A stretch of 64,000 nucleotides of DNA from Nocardiopsis sp. TSRI0078. Lineage in GTDB: Bacteria; Actinomycetota; Actinomycetes; Streptosporangiales; Streptosporangiaceae. Both the position numbers and the translations under genes were made by a program. Positions 16,101-26,758 of this stretch are shown here, piece by piece (position 1 is the stretch's first letter; each line of letters begins with the position of its first letter). The notes beneath the pieces were generated by a model. The model was not told the DNA's origin and searched no databases. It worked only from the letters and a program-made list of their open reading frames with translations. The stretch covers positions 1-64,000 of the forward strand of contig NZ_LWLB01000006.1 in assembly GCF_001905145.1 (NCBI RefSeq), given 5' to 3'.

Positions 16101-17749
16101 TCTCGGTCCTGGCGATCGGGCTGGTCGTGGTCACCAGCCTGGTCATCGGTGTCTACGGGGTACGCGCGGCCCGCTCGACCTCGGACTTCCTCGTGGCCTC
16201 GCGGCGGGTGTCCCCCACCTGGAACGCGATGGCGATCGCGGGGGAGTACCTGTCGGCCGCCTCCGTGCTGGGCCTGGCCGGGCTGGTGCTCAAGAACGGC
16301 CTGGGCACCATGTGGTACGCGGTGGGTTTCGCCGCGGGCTACGTGGCGGTGGTGGCGCTGGTGGCCGGGCCGATGCGCCGGTCGGGCGCTTTCACCGTGC
16401 CCGACTTCGCCGAGTACCGGCTGGGCGCGCCGCGCCTGCGCAAGCTGTGCGGATGCGTGGTGCTGGTGATCATGCTGCTGTACCTGGTGCCCCAGTTCAA
16501 GGGCGCCGGTGTGGTGCTGGCTCTGGTCAGCGGCACGCCGTACTGGGTGGGGGTGCTGCTCGCCGGGCTGGTGGTGAGCGGGTCGATCGCCGCGGGCGGC
16601 ATGAGGTCGGCGACCTACGTGCAGGCCTTCCACTACGTCGTCAAGCTGGTCTTCCTCGCCGTCCCCGCGATCTACCTGGTGGTGCACTCCAGCCCGCACA
16701 CCCGCTCGGAGGCGCTGACCCCGGAGCGGGGCACCCACTTTCCCGAGGCGACCCCGGTGGAGTTCACCGTGGGAACCCGGTTCAGCCTGGACGAGCCGGT
16801 GACGGTGACCGTCCCGGACGGCGGGGAGGTGGAACTCGCCGCCGGTGAGCACATCGCGGACGCGGGCACCGAGTACGTCTTCCCCGAGGGGGCGACCATC
16901 CCGCGGCCGGAGGGGCTGCCGGAGCTGGGCGGTGAGCGGTGGAGCACGCCGCTGCTGGACGTGGGCGGCTACCCGTTGTTCGAGACGTGGTCCGCCCTGC
17001 TGGCGATCACGCTCGGCTGCATGGGCCTGCCGCACGTCATCATGCGCTTCCACACGAGCCCCACGGCGCGGACCGCGCGCAGGGTGGCGGTGGGGGTGAT
17101 CGCCCTGCTGGGGATGTTCTACCTCTTCCCGGCGGTGTACGGCCTGCTGGGCCGGGTGCTCACACCGCACCTGGTGCTGCTGCAGGGCACCGACACGGTG
17201 GCGGTGGTGCTGCCCGAGCAGGCGGTACCGGGAACGGTGGGCGCGGTGCTGGCGGCGCTGGTGGCGGCGGGCGCGTTCGGCGCGTTCCTGTCCACCTCCT
17301 CCGGACTGCTGCTGGCCCTGGCGGGCGGACTGTCGCACGACCTGTTCCAGGGAAGCGTGCCGCGGCTGCGCCTGGCGGTGGCCGTGGGGGCGTGCGTGGC
17401 CGTGCTGCTGGCGCTGCCCGCGCAGATGACCGACATCAACGTGCTGGTGGTGTGGGCGTTCACGGTGGCGGCCTCCACGTTCAGCCCGCTGCTGGTCCTG
17501 GGGATCTGGTGGCGGAGGCTGACGCTGCCCGGAGCGGCCTCGGGGCTGGTCGTGGGCACGGTGACCGCGACCGGCGCGGTGGGATGGTCGATGCTGCTCC
17601 CCACCGCGGGGGGATGGACGTCGGTACTGCTGGCCCAGCCCGCCGCCTGGACCATCCCGCTGGCCTTCGCGACGATGATGCTGGTCTCCCGGCTGACGCG
17701 TCCGCCGGACTGGGCCGAGCACGCGGTCCTGCGGCTGCACTCGCCCTGA
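16097..17749 (+). CDS. Second sodium:solute symporter (ActP/MctC-like) in the LytS/LytTR operon
   Basis: The 550-residue protein keeps the SSS pattern: STSDFLVASRRVSPTWNAMAIAGEYLSAASVLGLAG near residue 27, VPQFKGAGVVLAL near 132, GMRSATYVQAFHYVVK near 170 and MGLPHVIMRFHTSP near 310. Between two helices it carries a hydrophilic insertion of about 90 residues (roughly 198-290), rich in glutamate and proline and probably extracellular. It begins with GTG overlapping the previous stop. It differs from the first symporter, so the two may have different substrates or affinities under one sensor. Confidence 0.87.
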   Translation: MISVLAIGLVVVTSLVIGVYGVRAARSTSDFLVASRRVSPTWNAMAIAGEYLSAASVLGLAGLVLKNGLGTMWYAVGFAAGYVAVVALVAGPMRRSGAFTVPDFAEYRLGAPRLRKLCGCVVLVIMLLYLVPQFKGAGVVLALVSGTPYWVGVLLAGLVVSGSIAAGGMRSATYVQAFHYVVKLVFLAVPAIYLVVHSSPHTRSEALTPERGTHFPEATPVEFTVGTRFSLDEPVTVTVPDGGEVELAAGEHIADAGTEYVFPEGATIPRPEGLPELGGERWSTPLLDVGGYPLFETWSALLAITLGCMGLPHVIMRFHTSPTARTARRVAVGVIALLGMFYLFPAVYGLLGRVLTPHLVLLQGTDTVAVVLPEQAVPGTVGAVLAALVAAGAFGAFLSTSSGLLLALAGGLSHDLFQGSVPRLRLAVAVGACVAVLLALPAQMTDINVLVVWAFTVAASTFSPLLVLGIWWRRLTLPGAASGLVVGTVTATGAVGWSMLLPTAGGWTSVLLAQPAAWTIPLAFATMMLVSRLTRPPDWAEHAVLRLHSP

Positions 17750-17839
17750 GGACGTGGTCCCGGGGACGAGGGGCCCGCCCGGGGCCTTTCCGCACACGGC
17801 TCCGCGACCACACGGAATCACTCCGCGTACCGGCGTGGA

Positions 17840-17845
17840 TACGAT
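17840..17845 (+). promoter_or_regulatory. -10 box TACGAT for leaderless secreted protein gene
   Basis: TACGAT stands 7 nt before the ATG at 17853, with no ribosome site between. The geometry fits a leaderless transcript. Confidence 0.55.
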
Positions 17846-17852
17846 GGGCGAC

Positions 17853-18641
17853 ATGCTCCCCTCGCGTCGTGTCCCGCCCGTCCTGCTGGCCCTGAGCGCG
17901 CTCCTGCTCACCTCCGGCGCCCCGTCCGCGCTCGCCCTGGAGGGCGGTCCGCCGACCGCCCCGCCGGAGGTGGGCGCGGTTCCGTCCCCGGACGTACGCG
18001 GGGAGGGTGCGGGCCCGGACGTGGCCGTGGGCGGTACGGGACCGGGTGTCGGCGTGGACGGCGCGGCCCCGGACGTACGCGTGGACGGTACGGGTCCGGG
18101 CGTGGCCGTGGACGACGGGACCTCCAGTGTGGAGGTGGGCCCCGCCGGGGTCCGGGTGAGGATGTCCGGCGCGCTGGTCGAGGTCGTCCCGGAGTCCTAC
18201 GTCCTGGTGTGCGCGAACGGTGTGCGGGTGGTGGTCCGCAGGGGCCAGGCGCCGCCGTGCGAGCCGCGGCCCGGGGCACCGGAGCAGCCCGCTCCCCCGT
18301 CGCCCGAGGTGCCCGCTCCCGCGGAACCGGTTCCGGAGGCCCCCGAGGAGCCCGGGGAGGCGCCGCCCGGGTCGGCGGCCCCGGGCCAGGAGCCCCCGGC
18401 CGTCCCGGCGGACCCCGGCCGGGAGCGCGCGACCGACCCCGTGGAACCCTCCCCGTCCCCGTCCGCCCCGCCCGTCGTGGAGGAGGCGGCCGGGGAGCAG
18501 GTGCTGGCGGACATGTCGTCGTCCTCGGCTCCGCGGGCGGCCGGATCCTTCACGCCGATGCGCACCATGGTGGTGCTCATGGTCGTCATCGCCGTGGCCG
18601 CCTCGGGCGCGGGCCGCGCCGCCGCGCGCTCCGCGAACTGA
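17853..18641 (+). CDS. Secreted/anchored protein with nonapeptide repeats
   Basis: The 262-residue product starts with a signal peptide (MLPSRRVPPVLLALSALLLT, cleavage near ALALE at 27-30). Four tandem 9-residue units of the form G-P-[DG]-V-x-V-[GD]-[GD]-[TAG] follow (54-89), then a valine-rich segment with two cysteines (C120, C136), a long proline/glutamate stalk (about 138-225) and a final hydrophobic helix (about 237-252) with a short basic end. This suggests export and membrane anchoring with a stalk. No named family is recognised. The leaderless -10 box decides the start; an in-frame ATG three codons upstream lies within the -10 box. Confidence 0.65.
   Translation: MLPSRRVPPVLLALSALLLTSGAPSALALEGGPPTAPPEVGAVPSPDVRGEGAGPDVAVGGTGPGVGVDGAAPDVRVDGTGPGVAVDDGTSSVEVGPAGVRVRMSGALVEVVPESYVLVCANGVRVVVRRGQAPPCEPRPGAPEQPAPPSPEVPAPAEPVPEAPEEPGEAPPGSAAPGQEPPAVPADPGRERATDPVEPSPSPSAPPVVEEAAGEQVLADMSSSSAPRAAGSFTPMRTMVVLMVVIAVAASGAGRAAARSAN
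18012..18119 (+). repeat. Four 27-bp tandem coding repeats
   Basis: These encode GPDVAVGGT, GPGVGVDGA, APDVRVDGT and GPGVAVDDG. Alternating valines at fixed spacing suggest a short beta-structured stack. DNA identity between units is high enough for slippage. Confidence 0.7.
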
Positions 18642-18692
18642 CCGGCGCGGGGCCGGCCGTTCGCGAGCACGGGAAACGGCTTCTCCGGCCCG

Positions 18693-19466
18693 TCACCGGG
18701 AACCGAGCGCGGCGTCGGTCCGGTCGAACCCGGCCAGCACCTCCTGGATCGCGCCCGCGTCGTGGGCCAGGGCGCCGTTGAACGGGTTGCCCAGGTAGAA
18801 CAGCAGCAGGATGGTGGCGAAGACGAACGCCAGGTTGGCCGAGGCCCAGAAGTAGGCCACGGACGAGCCCCGCCGGATCATGGCGAACGGCAGCACCGCC
18901 ACGGCGATGGCGGACAGGGCCGCGATGGCGTTCAGGACGGAGGGGATCCCGTCCCCCGCGGCGTCGGCGCGCTCGATGCGCGCGTCGCTGAGCTCGGCGA
19001 GCTCCTGGCGCGCGGTCAGGCGGTCCAGGCCGTCACCGGTGTCGGACACCGACAGCTCCCGCACGGACGCGGCCAGGTCGGCGAGCTCCTCCTCGCCCTC
19101 GGAGCTCAGCTCGCCGCCGTCGCGCATCAGCGGCCAGTCCTCCTCCACGACGGTGGTCATGTACGTGCGCAGCTGCTCGCGCACGGCCTCCGCCTCGTCC
19201 TCGGGGAAGGCGGCGGTGCTCCAGTACAGCGACTCGGCCGCGCCCACCTCGGCGGTCAACCCGTCGCCGGCCCCGGTGAAGTCCTCCCAGCCGATGACCA
19301 CCCCCATCGCCGCCGACGCGAGGTAGAGCGCGAGCACGCAGGGAGCGACGACGACGCTGACGGCTCCCCCCGAGGACTCGTCGTCGACGCGGAACCTGCC
19401 CACTGCCAGCAGAGCGCCGCCGACCATGGCGATCAGGACGGTGAGAACGAGGAGCAACGTCAGCAT
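18693..19466 (-). CDS. DUF4239 (bestrophin-like domain) membrane protein
   Basis: This 257-residue protein has two N-terminal membrane helices (about 1-22 and 38-60), a long charged central region (about 65-180) and two C-terminal helices (about 183-200 and 210-227). That layout fits the DUF4239 family of unknown function in actinobacteria. The ATG at 19466 has only a weak GGAAG sequence before it. It is monocistronic; the pullulanase terminator lies upstream. Confidence 0.7.
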   Translation of the reverse strand: MLTLLLVLTVLIAMVGGALLAVGRFRVDDESSGGAVSVVVAPCVLALYLASAAMGVVIGWEDFTGAGDGLTAEVGAAESLYWSTAAFPEDEAEAVREQLRTYMTTVVEEDWPLMRDGGELSSEGEEELADLAASVRELSVSDTGDGLDRLTARQELAELSDARIERADAAGDGIPSVLNAIAALSAIAVAVLPFAMIRRGSSVAYFWASANLAFVFATILLLFYLGNPFNGALAHDAGAIQEVLAGFDRTDAALGSR

Positions 19467-19606
19467 GTGGCTTCCAGGAGGAGAGGGCCGGTGGGGAACG
19501 GATCCATCCGTAACACGGCCCCGGCCGCCCTTCCGGCCGAAGGTCGGAACGCCCGCAAATGTTCCCTGAGGCCGTGACCAGCACCGGCCCGCGCGAACGG
19601 GGCTTC

Positions 19607-19641
19607 GGCCCGGGCCGGGGTCGCATCCCCCGGCCCGGGCC
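19607..19641 (-). terminator. Terminator of the pullulanase gene
   Basis: GGCCCGGGCCGGGG pairs perfectly over 14 bp with CCCCGGCCCGGGCC around a 7-nt loop, starting 4 bp after the stop codon on the minus strand. Confidence 0.75.
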
Positions 19642-19645
19642 CGCG

Positions 19646-22459
19646 TCAGTCCTCCACGAACACCGCGACGGTGCGCGGCGGCACGGTCAGGGTGCCGGTG
19701 CCCGGGTCGAAGGAGGATCCGCGCACGGTCTCGTCGGTGGACTCCGCCTGCACCGGGTGCAGGGACACGTCACCGCCCGCCAGAGCCTCCACCCTCTGCC
19801 CGACGGTCTCGGGGGTCGCGTTGAACACCGCTGTCACCGACGACCACTCACCCTCCAGGCCGGTGGTGTCCACACGCATCGTGATGACGCCGGGCAGCTC
19901 GTCGGCGCCGCTGGTCGGGAAGGACACCCGGCCTTGGACCTCCTCGGCGGTGCCCAGCGAGAACGCCGGGGTGGACTCGCGGATGAGCATCATCTCGCCG
20001 AAGCGCTCCCGGGCCGCCTCGACGGCCGCGCAGTCCGCGACGAGCGCGGGATCGGCCAGGAGCGGCCGGGCGTAGTCCCACTTGTCCTGGTTGTCCCAGG
20101 CCGGGGGCAGGCCCGCGCCGAAGTTGTTGCCGGCGGCGCAGTCCCAGTCGAGCCGGTTGAACCAGTCCCCCGAGTCGTAGGAGTTGCGGTCCAGCGACTT
20201 CGAGCGCAGTCGCTCGCTGCCCGCGTGCACGAACACAGTGCCCTGGCCGAACACCGCCGTGCCCAGGGACAGCGCCTGCATCCGCACACGGTCGCCCATC
20301 GGCGTGCCCGGTGGCAGCTTGTAGGCGAGCGCGTCGTACAGGGTCTCGTTGTCGTGCGCGTCCACGTAGGTGACCGCCTCGCCCGGGTGGAGGTTGTAGC
20401 CGGCCGGGGCGCCGTTGTAGTCCACCTCCCACCCGGTCGTCTCCTCACCGGAGGAGTCCGTGAACCGGTAGTCGCGCAGGTTGCCGGTCAGGCCCACCTT
20501 GATCAGGTCCTGGTAGCCGAGCAGCCGCGCCCGCTGCTCCTCGGCGGTGCCGTTGGCGGGCGAGCCGTTCGGGTCGGTGTAGAGCCCGGACCCGAATCCC
20601 TGTACGCGGGGGTCCGCGTCGAAGGGTCCGCCGCCGCGCACGGCGTCGCGGAGCCGGTCGTTGAACGTGCCGATGCCCGTCCCGGCCATGTTGGCCTGGG
20701 TGGCCTGCACGAACCGGGCGTCGTCGGCGACCTCGCCGAAGTTCCAGCCCTCGCCGTAGAGCAGGACCGACGAGCCGTCGACCCCGTCCTCCTCCAGGGT
20801 GAGCTCGTCCAGGGCGGCCCGGATGTCGAGCATGTTCTGCTTGGGGTGGTGCCCCATCAGGTCGAAGCGGAAGCCGTCGACCTTGTGGTCGCGGGCCCAG
20901 GTGGTCACCGAGTCCACGACGAGCTTGCCCATCATGAGGTGCTCGGGCGCCGTGTTCGGGCAGCAGGTGGACGTGGCCACGCCGCCGTCGGCCCCCAGGC
21001 GGTGGTAGTAGCCGGGGACGACGCGGTCGAGCACCGACTGCTCGTCCTGTCCGGCCTGGTGGGTGTGGTTGTAGACCACGTCCATGACCACGCGCAGCCC
21101 GGCGTCGTTGAGGCCGCCGACCATCCGGCGGAACTCGGTGACGCGCGCCGCGCCGTCCGGGTCGGTGGAGTAGGAGCCCTCGGGCACCGTGTAGTGGTAC
21201 GGGTCGTAGCCCCAGTTGAAGGCGTCCTCTCCGCGGACCTGCGCGACACAGGCCTGCTGCTCCTCGGATGCGGGGCCGAAGGACTCCAGGTCGCAGGAGG
21301 GCTCGGCCCGGTCGGCGGGGTCCTCGGGCACCGAACCGATGTCGAAGGCGGGCAGCAGGTGGACGTAGTCCATGCCGTCCTCGGCCAGGGACGCGAGTTC
21401 GCGCATCCCGGCGGAGCCGGGACGGGTGAAGGCCGCGAAGGTGCCGCGCAGCTCGGCGGGGACGGTGTCGTCGGAGACCGAGTGGTCGCGCACGTGCAGC
21501 TCGTAGACCGAGGCGGCCTCCGGGGGCACCGCGGCGGGCTTGTCCTGGTGCGCCCACCCCTCGGGGGCCAGGTCCGGGTCGTCCAGGTCCACCAGGTGGG
21601 AGCGGACGGAGTCGGTGGACAGCGAGACGCTGTAGGGGTCGGTGACCCGGTTGTCCACGACGGCGCCCCGGCCCCCGTCGGCGTAGGGGGAGAACACCCG
21701 CACGTCGAAGGTGTAGAAGCGCCCGGCCCAGTCGGCCCCGCCCCGCACCGACCAGACGCCGGTCCTGTGGTCGCGCCGCATCCTCACCACGCGCGGGGTG
21801 TCGGAGGCGGAGTCGTCGTAGAGCTCCAGGCTCACGGACCGGGCGGTCGGCGCCCACAGGGAGACCGTGGGGCGGCCCTTCGCGTCCCAGACGGCTCCCA
21901 GGTCGGCGTCGGCCGCGTCGGCGTACACGTCGTCGAGGACGCCGGGGATCTGGACGCCCGTCGCGGCGGTGACCGTGCCGTCGCCGTCCCGTTCGACGAC
22001 GGCGAGCTGCCCGGTGAGCGCCGTGCGCAGACGCGGCCCGTTGACCCGCTCCACGTCCAGGGCGGACAGGTCGGCCAGGTGGGGCCGGGCGGCGCGCTGG
22101 TCCTCGGTCGGGCCGTCGGGGTCCGGGGTCAGTTCCAGGGTCTCGTAGGTGCCGCCGAGCTCGCCGCCGGAGACGTCGAGGTCGGCGTCAGCGGAGGTCA
22201 CGAGGGTGTAGGTGTGCCCCGGAGCGAGGTCCGCGGGCCAGAGCACGGTGCCCCGGTCGATCCAGTGGGCGCGCTGTTCGGTGAGGTCCGCTCCCACCGC
22301 CTGCCCGGTGGGCTCGGCGGGTACCGGGAGCGCGGCGGCGCTCGCGCCGAACAGGGGGAGCGCGAGGGCCGTGGCGGCCAGTCCGGCGGTGACGGCTCGG
22401 ACGAGGCCGGGTCCGGGCCCGTGTGAGGGGCGGTCAGGCCGTGGGCGCGGGGGACTCAT
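19646..22459 (-). CDS. pulA: Secreted type I pullulanase (alpha-1,6-glucosidase, GH13)
   Basis: The 937-residue enzyme cleaves alpha-1,6 bonds of pullulan and limit dextrins. A signal peptide with hydrophobic core [16 protein letters not shown] ends near ASA-A (about residue 41). An N-terminal pullulanase/N2 region and a CBM48-like domain ([17 protein letters not shown] near 205) precede the GH13 barrel. It contains the pullulanase signature [19 protein letters not shown] (near 410), region I DVVYNHT, region [11 protein letters not shown] with the nucleophile near 530, region [12 protein letters not shown] with the acid near 569, and region [13 protein letters not shown] near 701. A C-terminal beta domain completes it. 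It is monocistronic with palindromes in its promoter region. Confidence 0.93.
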   Translation of the reverse strand: MSPPRPRPDRPSHGPGPGLVRAVTAGLAATALALPLFGASAAALPVPAEPTGQAVGADLTEQRAHWIDRGTVLWPADLAPGHTYTLVTSADADLDVSGGELGGTYETLELTPDPDGPTEDQRAARPHLADLSALDVERVNGPRLRTALTGQLAVVERDGDGTVTAATGVQIPGVLDDVYADAADADLGAVWDAKGRPTVSLWAPTARSVSLELYDDSASDTPRVVRMRRDHRTGVWSVRGGADWAGRFYTFDVRVFSPYADGGRGAVVDNRVTDPYSVSLSTDSVRSHLVDLDDPDLAPEGWAHQDKPAAVPPEAASVYELHVRDHSVSDDTVPAELRGTFAAFTRPGSAGMRELASLAEDGMDYVHLLPAFDIGSVPEDPADRAEPSCDLESFGPASEEQQACVAQVRGEDAFNWGYDPYHYTVPEGSYSTDPDGAARVTEFRRMVGGLNDAGLRVVMDVVYNHTHQAGQDEQSVLDRVVPGYYHRLGADGGVATSTCCPNTAPEHLMMGKLVVDSVTTWARDHKVDGFRFDLMGHHPKQNMLDIRAALDELTLEEDGVDGSSVLLYGEGWNFGEVADDARFVQATQANMAGTGIGTFNDRLRDAVRGGGPFDADPRVQGFGSGLYTDPNGSPANGTAEEQRARLLGYQDLIKVGLTGNLRDYRFTDSSGEETTGWEVDYNGAPAGYNLHPGEAVTYVDAHDNETLYDALAYKLPPGTPMGDRVRMQALSLGTAVFGQGTVFVHAGSERLRSKSLDRNSYDSGDWFNRLDWDCAAGNNFGAGLPPAWDNQDKWDYARPLLADPALVADCAAVEAARERFGEMMLIRESTPAFSLGTAEEVQGRVSFPTSGADELPGVITMRVDTTGLEGEWSSVTAVFNATPETVGQRVEALAGGDVSLHPVQAESTDETVRGSSFDPGTGTLTVPPRTVAVFVED

Positions 22460-22506
22460 AGGGGGTGCCGGTCCTCTCGGGGGTCAGGGGTGTTGACCGG
22501 CACGTT

Positions 22507-22561
22507 AATGAGACCGCGCTCATTTCTGCAAGAGTTTCCACGTCTTTTCTGAAATCTTGCA
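22507..22561. promoter_or_regulatory. Operator/promoter region of pulA
   Basis: TGCAAGA (22527-22533) and TCTTGCA (22555-22561) form an inverted repeat. CTTGCA elements are typical of LacI-type MalR control of actinomycete amylase genes. AATGAG-N6-CTCATT (22507-22524) is a second perfect palindrome nearer the gene. On the minus strand TTGCAG and TTAACG are 17 bp apart and could be the -35 and -10 boxes, placing the second palindrome in the spacer. Confidence 0.55.
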
Positions 22562-22640
22562 CTGACATGACCTCTCCGGAGCAAGGGGGCGACACGGCCC
22601 GCACCCGGTCGGCAAGCCCCTGTGCCCGGGCACACGAGAA

Positions 22641-22670
22641 GGGGCGCGGGCACCGTCGTGCCCGCGCCCC
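22641..22670 (-). terminator. Terminator of pckG
   Basis: GGGGCGCGGGCAC and GTGCCCGCGCCCC form a perfect 13-bp stem with a CGTC tetraloop, 44 bp after the pckG stop. Confidence 0.8.
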
Positions 22671-22713
22671 GAGGTGCCGGGCCCCGCGCGGAAGGGGCCG
22701 GCGGGAGGGGTCG

Positions 22714-24531
<1,818 letters not shown>

Positions 24532-24595
24532 AGCGGCTCCTTCTCAAGGTCGAGATCTCTCGCATCATGAACGACAACCCCCCACAGTGACCAAT

Positions 24596-24677
24596 TGGTA
24601 TAGGCCAGTGGTCTACAGGTGTGACGCAGAAGGAGCGGATTCCGCCGCACAGCAGGGGATCCGAGTGGTCTACCACC
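24596..24677. promoter_or_regulatory. Cluster of dre-like (DasR/GntR) elements before pckG
   Basis: TGGTATAGGCCA (24596-24607), TGGTCTACAGGT (24609-24620) and TGGTCTACCACC (24666-24677) each match much of the DasR consensus TGGTCTAGACCA. The first two lie 65-89 bp before the pckG start. The rest of the 378-bp gap to the Usp gene is GC-rich, with the palindromic pair at 24868-24909. Confidence 0.5.
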
Positions 24678-24867
24678 GGGTAGGGGAACGCGCGTCCGGG
24701 ACGTGCTCCGGTACTGTTCGGAGCCGCTTTCCCCGGTCACGGGGAGAACGGCCCACAGCGCCCGACACACCGTGCTGTTCGTCACACAAGGGGGTTCGGG
24801 CCGCGGGAGGGGGGCTAGACCTGTGCTCCGCGCCCCGGGGGCGCGGCGGGCGGACACGCCCACGTGG

Positions 24868-24909
24868 CCGGGCCCGGGGCCGCCCGGAAGGGCGCGGGAC
24901 CGGGCCCGG
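24868..24909 (-). terminator. Possible terminator after the Usp gene
   Basis: Two copies of the palindrome CCGGGCCCGG (24868-24877 and 24900-24909) can pair with each other around 22 nt, immediately after the stop codon. There is no T tract. Confidence 0.4.
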
Positions 24910-25821
24910 TCAGCGCAGTATCGCGACGGGGCCCTCGGCGCCGTGCAGGACGGAGTGGCTCACCGAGCCGAGCAGCAGCCCGCGGAATCCCCCGCGGCCG
25001 CGGGAGCCGACCACGATGAGGTCGGCGGGCGTGGCCTCCTCCAGCAGGGCGACCACCGGATGGGCGCGCACCACCCGGGTGCGCACGGTGACCCCGGGAT
25101 GGCGCAGGCGCGGCTCGGCCAGCTCGTCCTCCACCGCCTGCCGGGCGGCCTCGGCCGCGGTCTCGTCGTCGAACAGCTCCGGGGGGATGGGGCCGGTCGC
25201 GGCGGCGAAGGCCACCAGGGGCTGCCAGGCGCTCACGGCGACCAGCTCGGTGTCGGCGAAGTCGGCCTGCGCGAAGGCGAAGTCCAGGGCCCGCCTGCTG
25301 GGGTCGGACCCGTCGATGCCCACGATCACACGGCCCCGGACACCGTGCGCCGACGCGTGCTCGTGGGGCAGCACGACCACCGGGACCGGCGCGCGGGCGG
25401 CCAGTTCGATGCCGACGGAGCCGACGAAGGCGGCCGCGATCCCGCTCAGTCCGCGCGAGCCCACCACCACGGCGACGGCGCCCTCCGCCGCGGCCTCGGC
25501 GAGCAGCGCCTCCACCGGGCGGGCGTAGGACAGGCGTGTGTCCACCCGCAGTTCGGGGAAGAGCCGGGACACCCAGTCCCCCGCGTACTCCAGCAGGCGT
25601 TCGGCTCCCCGGGTGTCGGCCTCGTCCGGGGGCACGTCCCCCTCGAGGTGCGTGTGTCCGGCGAACACGCCGACGGAGGCCAGTGGCCCGGCGGCCGCGA
25701 CGATCCGCACCCCGAGCCCCCGCAGCATCGCCTGGTGCGCCGACCACTCCAGCGCGTGGCGGCTGGAATCGGTTCCGTCGACCCCCACGATCACCCATCG
25801 CGTCGTGGATGCGCCGTCCAT
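24910..25821 (-). CDS. Tandem universal stress protein (two UspA domains)
   Basis: The 303-residue protein has two UspA domains (about 8-150 and 160-303). Each starts with a V-I-V-G-[VI]-D-G-[ST]-D strand and ends with the ATP-binding pattern G-x2-G-x9-G-[ST]: VGSRGLSGIAAAFVGSVG near 120 and VGSRGRGGFRGLLLGSVSHSV near 273. Such proteins bind ATP and act in dormancy, hypoxia or general stress. AAGGG lies 8 nt before the ATG. It is divergent from the DUF998 gene. Confidence 0.9.
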   Translation of the reverse strand: MDGASTTRWVIVGVDGTDSSRHALEWSAHQAMLRGLGVRIVAAAGPLASVGVFAGHTHLEGDVPPDEADTRGAERLLEYAGDWVSRLFPELRVDTRLSYARPVEALLAEAAAEGAVAVVVGSRGLSGIAAAFVGSVGIELAARAPVPVVVLPHEHASAHGVRGRVIVGIDGSDPSRRALDFAFAQADFADTELVAVSAWQPLVAFAAATGPIPPELFDDETAAEAARQAVEDELAEPRLRHPGVTVRTRVVRAHPVVALLEEATPADLIVVGSRGRGGFRGLLLGSVSHSVLHGAEGPVAILR

Positions 25822-25934
25822 GCGTGCGCCCTTCTCGTCGATCGTTCCCTACCCGTACCCGCGTCGTCGCCGGTGTCCCCCCGATGATGCCGCGTGAACA
25901 CGCACCCGTGGATAACAGTGCCGCCGCGAGTTGG

Positions 25935-25963
25935 GTGACGTCGGGGCAAGGAAGGCGTAGGGT
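25935..25963 (+). promoter_or_regulatory. Promoter of the DUF998 gene
   Basis: GTGACG and TAGGGT are separated by 17 bp, a good match to the actinobacterial main sigma factor consensus, about 80 bp before the ATG. Confidence 0.55.
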
Positions 25964-26041
25964 CCCGAGACAACGGTGAGTTCGACAGCGCCACCGCTGG
26001 ACCGTCCCATCTCTGGGGACATCCGTGGAAGAAGGGGCACT

Positions 26042-26758
26042 ATGCCGCACTCCGCACAGTTGCACTGGGACTACAGGGACGGGAAGGTCGCGGCGGTGGC
26101 GGCCGCGATCGTGTACAGCCTCTGGGCCGTGGACGTCATCCTGCCGGGAGGCGCCGCCGTCAGCGGCGCCCTGGCCGACCAGGACGCGGGCTTCAGCAGG
26201 TTCCTGGAGAGCGCGCACCGCACCGGGGCCGTCCTGGTGATGCTCGCCGCCGGCCTGGGACTGTCACTGGGCGCGAAGGAGACCAGCGCCTGGCTGTCGG
26301 TGTCGTGGTGGTCCATGGCCGTGTTCGGCGCGGCCTCCCTGGCCGCCACGCTGTTCCCGGGGCCGTGCGTGGTCTCCACGGACGTGGTGTGCACCGCGGA
26401 GTCGCTGGCGGAGGGGATCCCCGGGGCCACCACGGCCCAGGCGCTGGTCGCGGCGGCCGCGGTCCTGGCCGCGCTGGTGGCCGTGTCCACCCTGACGGTG
26501 AACCGCTACCGGCACCACGACCGCATGTGGATGCTGTTGGCGGTCCTGGCCGTGCTCCAGCTGGTGTCGGCCGTCGCCATGCTGGTCATGGCGGTGCGGA
26601 CCTACGCGACCGGGGGCGACGGCGAGGCGGGGGTCGTGTTCGGCACCCTGCAGCGCGCACACCTGGGGACCGTGGCCCTGTGGCTGCTCGCCGCGGGCCT
26701 GCTGCCCGGACCGTGGAAGCGGGTCCGGGCCACACCCCGCACCGAGATCAGCCACTGA
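26042..26758 (+). CDS. DUF998-family membrane protein
   Basis: This 238-residue protein has about six membrane segments and a polar start; the spacing and the SAHRTGAVLVMLAAGLGLSLG segment fit DUF998 proteins of unknown function. The ATG at 26042 follows AAGGGG by 4 nt; an earlier in-frame GTG at 25976 has no ribosome site. It converges on the helicase gene and the two coding regions overlap tail to tail by 11 bp. Confidence 0.7.
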   Translation: MPHSAQLHWDYRDGKVAAVAAAIVYSLWAVDVILPGGAAVSGALADQDAGFSRFLESAHRTGAVLVMLAAGLGLSLGAKETSAWLSVSWWSMAVFGAASLAATLFPGPCVVSTDVVCTAESLAEGIPGATTAQALVAAAAVLAALVAVSTLTVNRYRHHDRMWMLLAVLAVLQLVSAVAMLVMAVRTYATGGDGEAGVVFGTLQRAHLGTVALWLLAAGLLPGPWKRVRATPRTEISH

